This document shows positions 51,077 through 58,895 of a DNA stretch of 58,895 nt, one piece after another. Each line of letters opens with the position of its first letter. Within the stretch, counting starts at the first letter, position 1. A program made the translations under genes and the position numbers. This DNA is from Burkholderia sp. Lineage in GTDB: Bacteria; Pseudomonadota; Gammaproteobacteria; Burkholderiales; Burkholderiaceae. The notes beneath the pieces were generated by a model. It was not told the origin of the DNA. It saw only the letters and a program-made list of their open reading frames with translations, and did not search any database. The DNA lies in assembly GCA_031253835.1 (NCBI GenBank), contig JAIRVP010000062.1:1-58895 (forward strand). Reading direction: 5' to 3'.

Positions 51077-52360
51077 ATGTCCAACAATCAGATCCTCTTC
51101 GAACGCGCCCAGAAGACCATTCCCGGCGGCGTCAACTCGCCGGTGCGCGCATTCCGTTCGGTCGGCGGCACGCCGCGCTTCGTCGCACGCGCGCAAGGCC
51201 CGTATTTCTGGGACGCCGACGGCAAGCAGTACATCGACTACATCGGCTCGTGGGGCCCGATGATCGTCGGCCACGTCCATCCGGAAGTACTGTCGGCCGT
51301 GCAGAACGTGCTCGCCGACGGCTTCTCGTTCGGTGCGCCGACCGAAGCCGAGATCGAGATCGCCGAGGAAATCTGCAAGCTCGTGCCGTCGATCGAGCAG
51401 GTGCGGATGGTGTCGAGCGGCACCGAGGCCACGATGAGCGCGCTGCGTCTCGCGCGCGGCTTCACGGGCCGCAGCCGCATCGTCAAGTTCGAGGGCTGCT
51501 ACCACGGCCACGCGGACAGCCTGCTGGTCAAGGCCGGCTCGGGCCTGCTGACGTTCGGCAACCCGACGTCGGCCGGCGTGCCCGCCGACATCGCGAAGCA
51601 CACGACCGTCCTCGAGTACAACAACGTCGCCGCGCTCGAGGAAGCCTTCGGCGCGTTCGGCGACGAGAGCGCCGCGGTAATCGTCGAGCCCGTCGCGGGC
51701 AACATGAACCTCGTGCGCGGCACGCCCGAATTCCTGAACGCGCTGCGCGCGCTGTGCACGAAGCACGGCGCCGTGCTGATCTTCGACGAGGTGATGTGCG
51801 GTTTCCGCGTCGCGCTCGGCGGCGCGCAAGCTTACTACGGGATCACGGCCGACCTCACCTGCCTCGGCAAGGTGATCGGCGGCGGGATGCCGGCCGCTGC
51901 ATTCGGCGGCCGCCGCGACATCATGGCCCACCTCGCGCCGCTCGGCGGCGTCTACCAGGCCGGCACGCTGTCGGGCAACCCGATCGCGGTCGCGGCAGGG
52001 CTGAAGACGCTGCAGCTGATCCAGGCGCCGGGCTTCTACGACGCGCTCACCGCGCAGACGAAGCGGCTCGCCGACGGCCTCGCGGCGGAAGCGCGCGCGG
52101 CCGGCGTGCCGTTCGCGGCCGACTCGATCGGCGCGATGTTCGGCCTGTATTTCGCCGAGCGCGTGCCGACCAGCTTCGCGGAAGTCACGAAGAGCGACAC
52201 CGAGCGCTTCAACCGCTTCTTCCACCTGATGCTCGACGAGGGCGTGTACTTCGCACCGTCGGCCTACGAGGCCGGTTTCGTGTCGAGCACGCACGACGAC
52301 GCGGTGATCGACGCGACGCTCGCGGCCGCGCGCCGCGCGTTCGCGGCACTCGCTGCCTGA
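51077..52360 (+). CDS. hemL: Glutamate-1-semialdehyde 2,1-aminomutase
   Basis: A 427-aa PLP enzyme that converts glutamate 1-semialdehyde to 5-aminolevulinate in tetrapyrrole synthesis (C5 pathway). The start is SNNQILFERAQKTIPGGVNS. VSSGTEATMSALRLARGFTGR, FDEVMCGFR and the PLP-lysine site CLGKVIGGGMPAAAFGG are all present. A TACAAT at 50999-51004 is a possible -10. No terminator separates it from ribD, 15 bp downstream, so hemL and the riboflavin genes may share a transcript. Confidence 0.97.
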   Translation: MSNNQILFERAQKTIPGGVNSPVRAFRSVGGTPRFVARAQGPYFWDADGKQYIDYIGSWGPMIVGHVHPEVLSAVQNVLADGFSFGAPTEAEIEIAEEICKLVPSIEQVRMVSSGTEATMSALRLARGFTGRSRIVKFEGCYHGHADSLLVKAGSGLLTFGNPTSAGVPADIAKHTTVLEYNNVAALEEAFGAFGDESAAVIVEPVAGNMNLVRGTPEFLNALRALCTKHGAVLIFDEVMCGFRVALGGAQAYYGITADLTCLGKVIGGGMPAAAFGGRRDIMAHLAPLGGVYQAGTLSGNPIAVAAGLKTLQLIQAPGFYDALTAQTKRLADGLAAEARAAGVPFAADSIGAMFGLYFAERVPTSFAEVTKSDTERFNRFFHLMLDEGVYFAPSAYEAGFVSSTHDDAVIDATLAAARRAFAALAA

Positions 52361-52375
52361 CCCGGGGCCGCGCGC

Positions 52376-53497
52376 ATGTTCTCGGATATCGATTTCGCCC
52401 ACATGCAGCGCGCGCTCGCGCTCGCCGCGCGCGGCATGTACACGACCGCGCCGAATCCGCGCGTCGGCTGCGTGATCGTCAAGGACGGCGACGTGATCGG
52501 CGAAGGCTTCACGCAGCCGGCCGGCCAGGATCACGCGGAAGTGCAGGCGCTGAAGGATGCACGCTCGCGCGGCTACGACGTCGCGGGTTCGACCGTCTAC
52601 GTGACGCTCGAGCCGTGCAGCCATTTCGGCCGTACGCCGCCGTGCGCGAACGCGCTGATCGAAGCGCGCGTCGCGAAGGTCGTCGCCGCGATGGAAGACC
52701 CGAATCCGCAGGTGTCGGGGCGCGGCCTCGGCATGCTGCGCGACGCCGGCATCGACGTGCGCTGCGGGCTGCTCGCGCATGAAGCCGGCGAGCTGAACAT
52801 CGGTTTCGTGTCGCGGATGACGCGCGGCCGCCCGTGGGTGCGGATGAAAGCCGCCGCATCGCTCGACGGCCGCACCGCGCTGCCGTCCGGCGAAAGCCAG
52901 TGGATCACCGGCGAGGCCGCGCGCCTCGACGGGCACGCGTGGCGTGCGCGCGCCTGCGCGATCCTGACCGGCATCGGCACCGTGCGCGAGGACAATCCGC
53001 TGCTGACCGTGCGCGGCATCGACACGCCGCGCCAGCCGCAGCGCATCCTGGTGGACAGCCGCCTCGACCTGCCGCTCGACGCGCGGCTGCTCGAGGGCGC
53101 GCCGTTGCTGATCTTCTGCGGCCGGCTCGACGCCGGCGGTGAAATGCGTGCGAACGTGCTGAAGTCGCGCGGCGCGGAAATCGTGCCGCTCGCGAATGCG
53201 CACGGCAAGGTCGACCTGCCCGCGATGCTGGCGGCGCTCGGCGCGCGCGGCGTCAACGAGTTGCACGTCGAGGCCGGCCACAAGCTGAACGGCTCGCTGC
53301 TGCGCGAACAGTGCGTCGATGAATTGCTCGTCTATCTCGCACCGAGCCTGCTGGGCGCCGACGCCGCCGCCATGTTCGACCTGGCCGCGCCGGCGAATCT
53401 CGAGGCCCGCACGCGACTGTCGTTCCACGGGGTCGAGCGGATCGGCGACGACCTGCGGATCCTCGCGCGCTTCGCGCCGCCCGACACCCCTCACTGA
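52376..53497 (+). CDS. ribD: Bifunctional riboflavin deaminase/reductase RibD
   Basis: A 373-aa enzyme performing the second and third steps of riboflavin synthesis. The N-terminal zinc deaminase has DHAEVQALKDARSRG and TLEPCSHFGRTPPCANALIE with the HAE and PCxxxGxxPPC zinc ligands. The C-terminal reductase begins RPWVRMKAAASLDGRTALP and has ACAILTGIGTVREDNPLLTV and VNELHVEAGHKLNGSLL. It starts 15 bp after hemL and ends 14 bp before ribE. Confidence 0.96.
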   Translation: MFSDIDFAHMQRALALAARGMYTTAPNPRVGCVIVKDGDVIGEGFTQPAGQDHAEVQALKDARSRGYDVAGSTVYVTLEPCSHFGRTPPCANALIEARVAKVVAAMEDPNPQVSGRGLGMLRDAGIDVRCGLLAHEAGELNIGFVSRMTRGRPWVRMKAAASLDGRTALPSGESQWITGEAARLDGHAWRARACAILTGIGTVREDNPLLTVRGIDTPRQPQRILVDSRLDLPLDARLLEGAPLLIFCGRLDAGGEMRANVLKSRGAEIVPLANAHGKVDLPAMLAALGARGVNELHVEAGHKLNGSLLREQCVDELLVYLAPSLLGADAAAMFDLAAPANLEARTRLSFHGVERIGDDLRILARFAPPDTPH

Positions 53498-53511
53498 ACG
53501 GAACCGTCACG

Positions 53512-54141
53512 ATGTTCACCGGAATTGTCGCGGCCGTCGGCCGCATCGAATCGATCCATCCGCTCGGCACGTCGGCCGATGCCGGTGTGCGCCTGACCGT
53601 CCAGGCCGGCGGGCTCGATCTCGCCGATGTCGCCCTCGGCGACAGCATCGCGATCCAGGGCGCGTGCATGACGGTGATCGAGAAGACCGGCACCGCGTTC
53701 GACGTCGACGTGTCGCGCGAAAGCCTGAACCGCACGGTCGGCCTCGCGCAGCCCGGCGAAGTGAACCTCGAGAAGGCGCTGCGCGCGCAGGATCGCCTCG
53801 GCGGGCACATCGTGTCGGGCCACGTCGACGGCCTCGGCACCGTGTCGCGCTTCGCGCCGGTCGGCGAATCGCACGAACTGCGCATCGTCGCGCCGCGCGA
53901 GCTCGGCCGCTATCTCGCGTACAAGGGGTCGATCACGGTCAACGGCGTGAGCCTGACCGTCAACACGATCGACGATCGCGCGGACGGCTGCGAATTCTCG
54001 ATCAACCTGATTCCCCATACGGTCGAGGTCACGACGCTGCGCCATGTGAAAGCCGGCGACAAGGTGAACCTCGAGGTCGACATGATCGCGCGGTATGTCG
54101 AACGGATGCTGTCGTCGTCGCAAGGCGCGCATCAGGACTGA
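53512..54141 (+). CDS. ribE: Riboflavin synthase alpha subunit
   Basis: A 209-aa enzyme that dismutates lumazine to riboflavin. The two repeated barrels begin MFTGIVAAVGRIESI and HIVSGHVDGLGTVSRF. SCMTV-like GACMTVIEK in the first half and ITVNGVSLTVN in the second are the substrate-site repeats. It lies 14 bp after ribD. Called ribC in E. coli nomenclature. A good terminator follows 19 bp later. Confidence 0.96.
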   Translation: MFTGIVAAVGRIESIHPLGTSADAGVRLTVQAGGLDLADVALGDSIAIQGACMTVIEKTGTAFDVDVSRESLNRTVGLAQPGEVNLEKALRAQDRLGGHIVSGHVDGLGTVSRFAPVGESHELRIVAPRELGRYLAYKGSITVNGVSLTVNTIDDRADGCEFSINLIPHTVEVTTLRHVKAGDKVNLEVDMIARYVERMLSSSQGAHQD

Positions 54142-54160
54142 TCGCAGCGGCGACGCTCGA

Positions 54161-54212
54161 AGCGGCGGCTGGCGGCCCGATATCCGGGTATCGACAGCCG
54201 CCGCTTTTTTTC
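54161..54212 (+). terminator. Terminator of hemL-ribD-ribE
   Basis: AGCGGCGGCTG, a 24-nt inner region that holds a second small hairpin, CAGCCGCCGCT, then TTTTTTT. An 11-bp stem, 19 bp after ribE. Confidence 0.85.
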
Positions 54213-54586
54213 ATCCTGCCCGGCATCGCGCGCCGGTGCTCCGCGGCAATCAGCCCCCCTTCCGCGCCGGCCCGCGCCAGGCGGTGCCAGGACGGTCAAT
54301 GCAACGCTGTCGACGGCGAACATGCGAGTCTCCGTTGCTTCATATTCCGCTTTTCATCATATGAATTTTTCGGATCGATGCGCGATGCCCGCGCGGGCCG
54401 CCGTTCCGGCGCGATTGAAACCGCTGAAGCCGGCCGGCGGCCGTTTGTTCTAACGATTCCCGGCCGAATGGCCAACGACGCGCACGGGTCATGCCGTCGC
54501 GCTAAGATGCATCGACAGCGGTTTCAACGCCGCCACGCACGACGCGCCGCGCACCGGCCGCCCCTCTTCCCACAGGAGTCGTTCCC
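54213..54586. other. Intergenic region upstream of the DUF1993 gene
   Basis: About 375 bp without a gene. An AT-rich patch at 54335-54375 (CATATTCCGCTTTTCATCATATGAATTTTTC) is the only promoter-like segment. No FMN riboswitch, tRNA or repeat was found here. Confidence 0.45.
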
Positions 54587-55105
54587 ATGTCCATCTCGAT
54601 GTACCAGGCTTCGCTGCCCGTCCTGATTCGCGGCCTGACCAACCTGCAGCACATCCTCGGCAAGGCGGAGGCGCACGCGGCCGAGAAGCAGATCGATCCG
54701 TCGGTGTTCATCGGTGCACGCCTGTACCCGGACATGCTGCCGCTCGTCCGCCAGGTCTACATCGCAACCGACACGGCGAAGGGCTGCGCCGCGCGGCTCG
54801 CCGGTGCCGAGATCCCGAGCTTTCCCGACGTCGAGCAGACCTTCGACGAACTGCATGCGCGCATCCAGAAGACGATCGATTACCTGAAGGGCTTCGACGC
54901 CGCGCAGATCGACGGCAGCGAGGCGCGCCAGATCGTGCTGAAGATGCGCGTCGGCCCGATCGAGTTCACCGGCCAGTCGTACCTGCTGAACTTCGTGCTG
55001 CCCAATTTCTTCTTCCACGTGACGACCGCCTACGACATCCTGCGCCACAGCGGCGTCGAGCTCGGCAAGCTCGACTACCTCGGCGGGCGCGACCAGCACG
55101 CATGA
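54587..55105 (+). CDS. DUF1993 family protein
   Basis: A 172-aa helical protein of the DUF1993 family. It starts MSISMYQASLPVLIRGLTNL and has the repeated helices LHARIQKTIDYLKGFDAAQID, MRVGPIEFTGQSYLLNFVLP and NFFFHVTTAYDILRHSGVELG. The family is related to DinB-like four-helix bundles, and the two His in FFFHVTTAYDILRH could bind metal. Function unknown. An AGGAGTCGTTCCC ribosome-binding region precedes the ATG at 54587. It stands between the ribE terminator and the ribB gene and shares no obvious role with them. Confidence 0.85.
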   Translation: MSISMYQASLPVLIRGLTNLQHILGKAEAHAAEKQIDPSVFIGARLYPDMLPLVRQVYIATDTAKGCAARLAGAEIPSFPDVEQTFDELHARIQKTIDYLKGFDAAQIDGSEARQIVLKMRVGPIEFTGQSYLLNFVLPNFFFHVTTAYDILRHSGVELGKLDYLGGRDQHA

Positions 55106-55296
55106 CGCGCGGCCGGGAAACGCCCGGCCCGCAACCGTCGCACCCGCGTGCCGGCCCCGCGCGGCGGCCCGCCGGGCCTGCCGCGCAGGCCGCCCGCGAC
55201 GTTTTCCGGAGCGCTTGCCCGACGCGCGCGGCCCATGCCAGCCGAAACGCCGTCCGGCTGGCGTAAAATACGCACTTTCCTCTTTCTCGCCCCCTT

Positions 55297-56439
55297 ATGA
55301 CGCTCGCCTCCACGCTCGACATCATCGCCGAGCTGAAAGCCGGCCGGATGGTGATCCTGGTCGACGAAGAAGACCGCGAAAACGAGGGCGACCTCGTGAT
55401 CGCCGCCGAATTCGTCACGCCGGAAGCGATCAACTTCATGGCCAAGTACGGCCGCGGCCTGGTTTGCCTGACGTTGACGCAGGAACGCTGCAAGCAATTG
55501 CACCTGCCGCTGATGACCTACCGCAACGGCACGCAGTACGGCACCGCGTTCACGGTCAGCATCGAAGCGGCCGAAGGCGTGACGACCGGCATCTCGGCCG
55601 CCGACCGTGCGCACACGATCGCCACGGCGGTCGCGCACGACGTGCGCCCCGAGCACATCGTGCAGCCGGGCCACGTGTTCCCGATCATGGCGCAACCGGG
55701 CGGCGTGCTCGTGCGCGCGGGCCACACCGAAGCCGGTTGCGACTTCACCGCGCTCGCGGGCCTCACGCCGGCCGCGGTGATCTGCGAGATCATCAAGGAC
55801 GACGGCACGATGGCGCGCCTGCCGGACCTGATCGAGTTCGCGAAGGAACACAACCTGAAGATCGGCACGATCGCCGACCTGATCCAGTACCGCAGCCGCA
55901 CCGAATCGATCATCGAGCGGATCGCCGAGCGCACGATGCAGACCGCGCACGGCACGTTCCGCGCGGTGCTGTACCGCGACCAGCCGAGCGGCTCGCCGCA
56001 CATCGCGCTGGTGCGCGGCACGCCGTCGCCCGACGTCGATACGCCGGTGCGCGTGCACGAGCCGCTGTCGGTGCTCGACCTGCTCGAAACGGGTGTGTCG
56101 ACGCACTCGTGGACGCTCGACGCCGCCATGCGCGAGATCGCGGAACGCGACCTCGGCGTGATCGTGCTGCTCAACTGCGGCGACACGAAGGAACACCTGA
56201 TCGACGTCTTCAAGGCGTTCGACGAGGAAGAAAAGGCTGCTGCGCTGAAGCGCCGGCCGGTCGATTTCAAGACGTTCGGCATCGGCGCGCAGATCCTGCG
56301 CGATGTCAGCGTCGGCAAGATGCAGGTGCTGTCGAATCCGCGCAAGCTGGGCAGCATGTCCGGCTACGGCCTCGAAGTCACGGGCTTCATTCCGATGCCC
56401 GGCGGCGAAGCCAAGTCCTGCCCGGCGTCCAACGCGTAA
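55297..56439 (+). CDS. ribB: 3,4-Dihydroxy-2-butanone 4-phosphate synthase with degenerate GTP cyclohydrolase II domain
   Basis: A 380-aa protein often annotated RibBA. The N-terminal ~205 residues are an intact DHBP synthase: VDEEDRENEGDLVIAAE with the acidic metal site and RAGHTEAGCDFTALAGL. The C-terminal half follows GTP cyclohydrolase II in overall layout (VRVHEPLSVLDLLETG, GIGAQILRDVSVGKMQVL, NPRKLGSMSGYGLEV). But it lacks the zinc cysteines of the HSECLTGDxxxSxRCDC motif and the RQEGRGIGL motif. So only DHBP synthesis can be supported, with GTP cyclohydrolase II presumably elsewhere. It lies 53 bp before ribH. Confidence 0.93.
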   Translation: MTLASTLDIIAELKAGRMVILVDEEDRENEGDLVIAAEFVTPEAINFMAKYGRGLVCLTLTQERCKQLHLPLMTYRNGTQYGTAFTVSIEAAEGVTTGISAADRAHTIATAVAHDVRPEHIVQPGHVFPIMAQPGGVLVRAGHTEAGCDFTALAGLTPAAVICEIIKDDGTMARLPDLIEFAKEHNLKIGTIADLIQYRSRTESIIERIAERTMQTAHGTFRAVLYRDQPSGSPHIALVRGTPSPDVDTPVRVHEPLSVLDLLETGVSTHSWTLDAAMREIAERDLGVIVLLNCGDTKEHLIDVFKAFDEEEKAAALKRRPVDFKTFGIGAQILRDVSVGKMQVLSNPRKLGSMSGYGLEVTGFIPMPGGEAKSCPASNA

Positions 56440-56492
56440 CCCGCCACGACGCTTTCGCCCTATAACCGTTCATCCACACCACGGACAAGATC

Positions 56493-57011
56493 ATGGAAAT
56501 CGGACAATACCAACCGAATCTCGAAGGCGACGGCCTGCGTATCGGCATCGTGCAATCGCGCTTCAACGAGCCCGTGTGCAACGGCCTCGCCGACGCATGC
56601 GTCGAAGAACTGGAACGCCTCGGTGTCACCGGTGAAGACGTGCTGCTCGTGTCGGTGCCCGGCGCGCTGGAAATCCCGCTCGCGCTGCAGAAGCTCGCGG
56701 AAAGCGGCCAGTTCGACGCGCTGATCGCGCTCGGCGCGGTGATCCGCGGCGAGACCTACCATTTCGAACTCGTGTCGAACGAGAGCGGCGCGGGCATCAC
56801 CCGCATCGGCCTCGACTTCAACCTGCCGATCGCGAACGCGGTCCTGACGACCGAAAACGACGAGCAGGCCGTCGCGCGCATGACCGAAAAGGGTCGTGAC
56901 GCCGCTCGCGTCGCCGTCGAGATGGCCAACCTGACGATGGCCCTCGACCAGCTCGGCGATGACGACGAGGACGAAGAGGAAGACGAAGACGACGAAGAGG
57001 AGCGCGCATGA
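56493..57011 (+). CDS. ribH: 6,7-Dimethyl-8-ribityllumazine synthase
   Basis: A 172-aa enzyme that condenses the pyrimidine and butanone precursors to lumazine. Conserved are IGIVQSRFNEPVCNGLADA, SVPGALEIPLALQKLAESG, ALGAVIRGETYHFE (catalytic His) and GLDFNLPIANAVLTTEN. The C-terminus carries a striking acidic tail (DDDEDEEEDEDDEEERA) beyond the family's usual end. It shares an ATGA overlap with nusB, so ribB-ribH-nusB is an operon. Confidence 0.96.
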   Translation: MEIGQYQPNLEGDGLRIGIVQSRFNEPVCNGLADACVEELERLGVTGEDVLLVSVPGALEIPLALQKLAESGQFDALIALGAVIRGETYHFELVSNESGAGITRIGLDFNLPIANAVLTTENDEQAVARMTEKGRDAARVAVEMANLTMALDQLGDDDEDEEEDEDDEEERA

Positions 57012-57445
57012 AGAAGAGCGCCCGCCGACAATCGCGCGAGCTGGCGACGCAAGGCCTCTACCAGTGGCTGCTGTCGAACGCATCCTCCGGCGAGATCGAC
57101 GCGCAACTGCGCGGCGCGCTCGGCTACGACAAGGCTGACAAGGAGCTGCTCGACGCGATCCTGCACGGCGTGATCCGCGAGCACGTGACGCTCGTCGAAG
57201 CGCTGACGCCGTCGCTGGACCGTCCGATCGAGCAGCTGTCGCCGGTCGAACGTGCGGTGCTGCTGATCGCGACGTTCGAGCTCACGCACCATGTCGAAAC
57301 GCCGTACCGCGTGATCATCAACGAAGCGGTCGAACTCGCGAAGACGTTCGGCGGCTCCGACGGCTACAAGTACGTAAACGGCGTGCTCGACAAGCTCGCC
57401 GCGAAGCTGCGCCCCGCCGAAACGCAGGCGCGCCGCAACGGCTGA
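57008..57445 (+). CDS. nusB: Transcription antitermination protein NusB
   Basis: A 145-aa all-helical factor that binds boxA RNA with S10 (NusE) in rRNA antitermination. RRQSRELATQGLYQWLL is the N-terminal signature, ERAVLLIATFEL and YRVIINEAVELAKTFGG plus KYVNGVLDKLAAKLR close the fold. The start codon overlaps the ribH stop as ATGA. The ribH-nusB link is common in bacteria. A terminator follows 15 bp downstream. Confidence 0.97.
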   Translation: MKKSARRQSRELATQGLYQWLLSNASSGEIDAQLRGALGYDKADKELLDAILHGVIREHVTLVEALTPSLDRPIEQLSPVERAVLLIATFELTHHVETPYRVIINEAVELAKTFGGSDGYKYVNGVLDKLAAKLRPAETQARRNG

Positions 57446-57460
57446 CACCGTTTGCCGGTC

Positions 57461-57487
57461 AACGGGCGCGCAAGCGCCCGTTTTTCA
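57461..57487 (+). terminator. Terminator of ribB-ribH-nusB
   Basis: ACGGGCGC-GCAA-GCGCCCG followed by TTTTTCATT, 15 bp after nusB. A 7-8 bp GC stem with five Ts. Confidence 0.85.
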
Positions 57488-57515
57488 TTCTTCCTCTCCC
57501 CCGCCCTGCCCGCCG

Positions 57516-58712
57516 ATGAATACCACCGCCGATTCGCTCGTCACGCTCGCCGCACGCGTCGACGCGATCCAGCCCTTCCATGTGATGGAACTGATGAAGG
57601 AGGCACAGCGGCTCGAGTCGTTGGGGCGCGATGTTATCCACATGGGCATCGGCGAGCCGGATTTCACCGCGCCGGAGCCTGTCGTCGAAGCGGCCGCGGC
57701 CGCGCTGCGCCGTGGCGTCACGCAGTACACGAGCGCGCTCGGCATTGCGCCGCTGCGCGAGGCGATTGCCGCGCACTATGCGCATGCGTACGGCCTCACG
57801 ATCAGCCCGGAGCGGATTGTCGTGACGGCCGGCGCGTCGGCCGCGCTGCTGCTCGCGTGCCTTGCGCTCGTCGGCCGTGACGACGAAGTGCTGATGCCAG
57901 ACCCGTCGTATCCGTGCAACCGGCACTTCGTCGCGGCGGCCGAAGGCCGCCCGGTGCTCGTGCCGAGCGGCCCGGAAGCCCGTTTCCAGCTCACCGCGGA
58001 CGACGTCCGCACGCGCTGGGGCAACCGCACGCGCGGCGTGCTGCTCGCGTCGCCGTCGAATCCGACCGGCACGTCGCTCGAGCCGGACGAACTGAAACGG
58101 ATCGTCGAGGCCGTGCGCGCCCGCGGCGGCTTCACGATCGTCGACGAGATCTACCAGGGGCTCAGCTACGACGCGGCGCCCGTGTCGGCGCTGTCGTACG
58201 GCGACGATGTCATCACGGTGAACAGCTTCTCGAAGTACTTCAGCATGACCGGCTGGCGGCTCGGCTGGCTGGTCGTGCCGCCCGCGCTCGTCGGCACCTT
58301 CGAAAAACTGCAGCAGAACCTGTTCATCTGCCCGTCCGCGCTTGCTCAGCACGCGGCGCTCGCGTGCTTCGAACCGGCGGTGCTCGACATCTACGAAGCG
58401 CGCCGGCTCGAATTCAAGCGCCGCCGCGATTTCATCGCGCCGGCACTCGAACGGCTCGGCTTCACGGTGCCCGTGATGCCGGACGGCGCATTCTATGTGT
58501 ATGCGCATTGCGGCGGCGTTGCCCATCCGGCAGCCGGCGACAGCGCCGCGCTCACGCAGGCGATGCTGCACGACGCCGGCGTCGTGCTGGTGCCCGGCAT
58601 GGACTTCGGCGTCCATGCGCCGCGCGACTATATCCGCCTGTCGTATGCGACGGCGTACTCGCGGCTCGAAGAGGCAGTCGACCGGCTCGCGACGCTGTTC
58701 GGCCAGCACTGA
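57516..58712 (+). CDS. Class I pyridoxal-phosphate aminotransferase
   Basis: A 398-aa fold-type I aminotransferase. Marks are DVIHMGIGEPDFTAPEPVV, TAGASAALLLACLAL (PLP phosphate cup), SPSNPTGTSL, IVDEIYQGLSYD and the PLP-lysine stretch SFSKYFSMTGWRLGW; the end includes YIRLSYAT. Substrate is unclear; related proteins include aspartate, alanine and aromatic aminotransferases (AspC/AlaC-like). It is 70 bp after nusB beyond a terminator, so it has its own promoter. An IS3-type element begins 57 bp after its stop. Confidence 0.92.
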   Translation: MNTTADSLVTLAARVDAIQPFHVMELMKEAQRLESLGRDVIHMGIGEPDFTAPEPVVEAAAAALRRGVTQYTSALGIAPLREAIAAHYAHAYGLTISPERIVVTAGASAALLLACLALVGRDDEVLMPDPSYPCNRHFVAAAEGRPVLVPSGPEARFQLTADDVRTRWGNRTRGVLLASPSNPTGTSLEPDELKRIVEAVRARGGFTIVDEIYQGLSYDAAPVSALSYGDDVITVNSFSKYFSMTGWRLGWLVVPPALVGTFEKLQQNLFICPSALAQHAALACFEPAVLDIYEARRLEFKRRRDFIAPALERLGFTVPVMPDGAFYVYAHCGGVAHPAAGDSAALTQAMLHDAGVVLVPGMDFGVHAPRDYIRLSYATAYSRLEEAVDRLATLFGQH

Positions 58713-58776
58713 CGCCGCGGCAGGCACACCGGCCGGTTCACGCGCCGCAAAAAGAAAAGGCACCCGGACTGAGCCG

Positions 58777-58818
58777 ACCCCCAAGAGTTGGACATCATTC
58801 CAACCCTTGGGGGTTTTT
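58777..58818 (+). terminator. Terminator-like hairpin in the IS end
   Basis: ACCCCCAAG pairs with CTTGGGGGT, then GTTGG with CCAAC (one mismatch between), loop ACATCATT, then TTTTT. A long stem with a T-run placed directly before the transposase start, so it would block transcription from outside. Confidence 0.8.
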
Positions 58819-58819
58819 C

Positions 58820-58895
58820 ATGACGAAGTATGACCAGTCGTTCAAGCAACAGATGGTCGAGAAGTATCTGAACGGCGAAGGCAGTTGCGAGTCGC
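58820..58895 (+). CDS. IS3-family transposase OrfA, N-terminus only
   Basis: The ATG at 58820 opens MTKYDQSFKQQMVEKYLNG and continues off the right edge (25 codons visible). This is the start of an IS3/IS150-group OrfA with a helix-turn-helix of the HTH_28/InsE type that binds the element's ends. OrfB, the frameshift site and the right end are outside the window. There is no Shine-Dalgarno outside the hairpin; GGGGG of its 3' arm lies 6-10 nt before the ATG and could serve both roles. Confidence 0.75.
   Translation, partial: MTKYDQSFKQQMVEKYLNGEGSCES

Larger units (their letters stand above)
58770..58895 (+). mobile_element. Left end of an IS3-family insertion sequence (partial)
   Basis: From 58770 the sequence reads TGAGCCGACCCCCAAGAG, TTGGACATC, an IS3-type terminal repeat starting with TG, followed by a transposase OrfA start at 58820. 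The rest lies beyond the window, so the right end, target duplication and exact family member cannot be checked. The boundary at 58770 is inferred from the TG rule. Confidence 0.65.

Noticed and set aside
55106..55296. FMN riboswitch upstream of ribB
   Set aside because: I searched by eye for the conserved RFN elements (AGGGTG...CCGACCGGCGGT type) and did not see them; the region is a GC-rich spacer with an ordinary hairpin at about 55110-55128.

Overview
The window is about 59 kb of high-GC, densely packed bacterial chromosome. Gene content and protein sequences point to a beta-proteobacterium of the genus Burkholderia, probably the B. cepacia complex and probably the main chromosome. The signs are a glucokinase fused to an RpiR-type regulator beside zwf and pgl, a gtsABCD-type glucose ABC transporter, the spoT-rpoZ-gmk order, Porin_4 porins and a periplasmic chorismate mutase. 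Species assignment is inference. Almost everything is core housekeeping. The only mobile DNA recognised is the left end of an IS3-family element at the right edge.

Layout: 1-3.4 kb (minus), a three-gene outer-membrane uptake operon: DUF2946 protein, TonB-dependent receptor, then a secreted BNR/sialidase-fold protein cut by the window edge. 3.6-9 kb: a 50-aa protein, secreted chorismate mutase, a DnaQ-type exonuclease fused to a GIY-YIG domain, a cold-shock gene with a long structured leader, a candidate small RNA, a porin and greB. 9.1-9.5 kb: three identical tandem tRNA-Arg(ACG) genes. 9.6-14 kb (minus): spoT, rpoZ, gmk and yicC, divergent from rph-rdgB-hemW (14.1-16.7 kb) and tRNA-Ser(TGA). 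17-23 kb: small envelope proteins, an MFS metabolite/H+ symporter, waaC and a CLC chloride channel. 23.2-26.5 kb (minus): a small lipoprotein, a YXWGXW protein, minCDE and a GNAT acetyltransferase. 27-30 kb: alkane monooxygenase alkB facing a chemoreceptor gene. 30-37 kb (mostly minus): tRNA-Ser(CGA), serS, rarA, lolA and ftsK. 37.3-39.9 kb (plus): trxB, an Smr-domain gene and a TRIC/UPF0126 channel gene.

39.9-48.9 kb is the most coherent physiological module. A glucose-type ABC importer (minus) diverges from zwf-pgl-glk/rpiR (plus). Together they encode sugar uptake, phosphorylation, the first two steps from glucose 6-phosphate to 6-phosphogluconate, and a putative regulator carried on the glucokinase polypeptide. 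The divergent region holds a perfect 19-bp palindrome resembling HexR sites. It lies inside a near-consensus promoter (TTGACA-17-TACAAT) that fires toward the transporter.

48.9-58.7 kb: a Bcr/CflA efflux gene, an EVE-like protein, hemL, then riboflavin and transcription genes (ribD-ribE, a DUF1993 gene, ribB with a degenerate GTP cyclohydrolase II domain, ribH, nusB) and a class I aminotransferase. The IS3-type element begins at 58770 with a terminator-like hairpin in its end.

No CRISPR array, prophage, toxin-antitoxin pair or clearly novel multi-gene defence system was seen. The best leads are regulatory: the palindrome in the glucose promoter, the candidate small RNA at 6739-6822, the cspA leader hairpin and the terminator between the genes of the sugar transporter operon.
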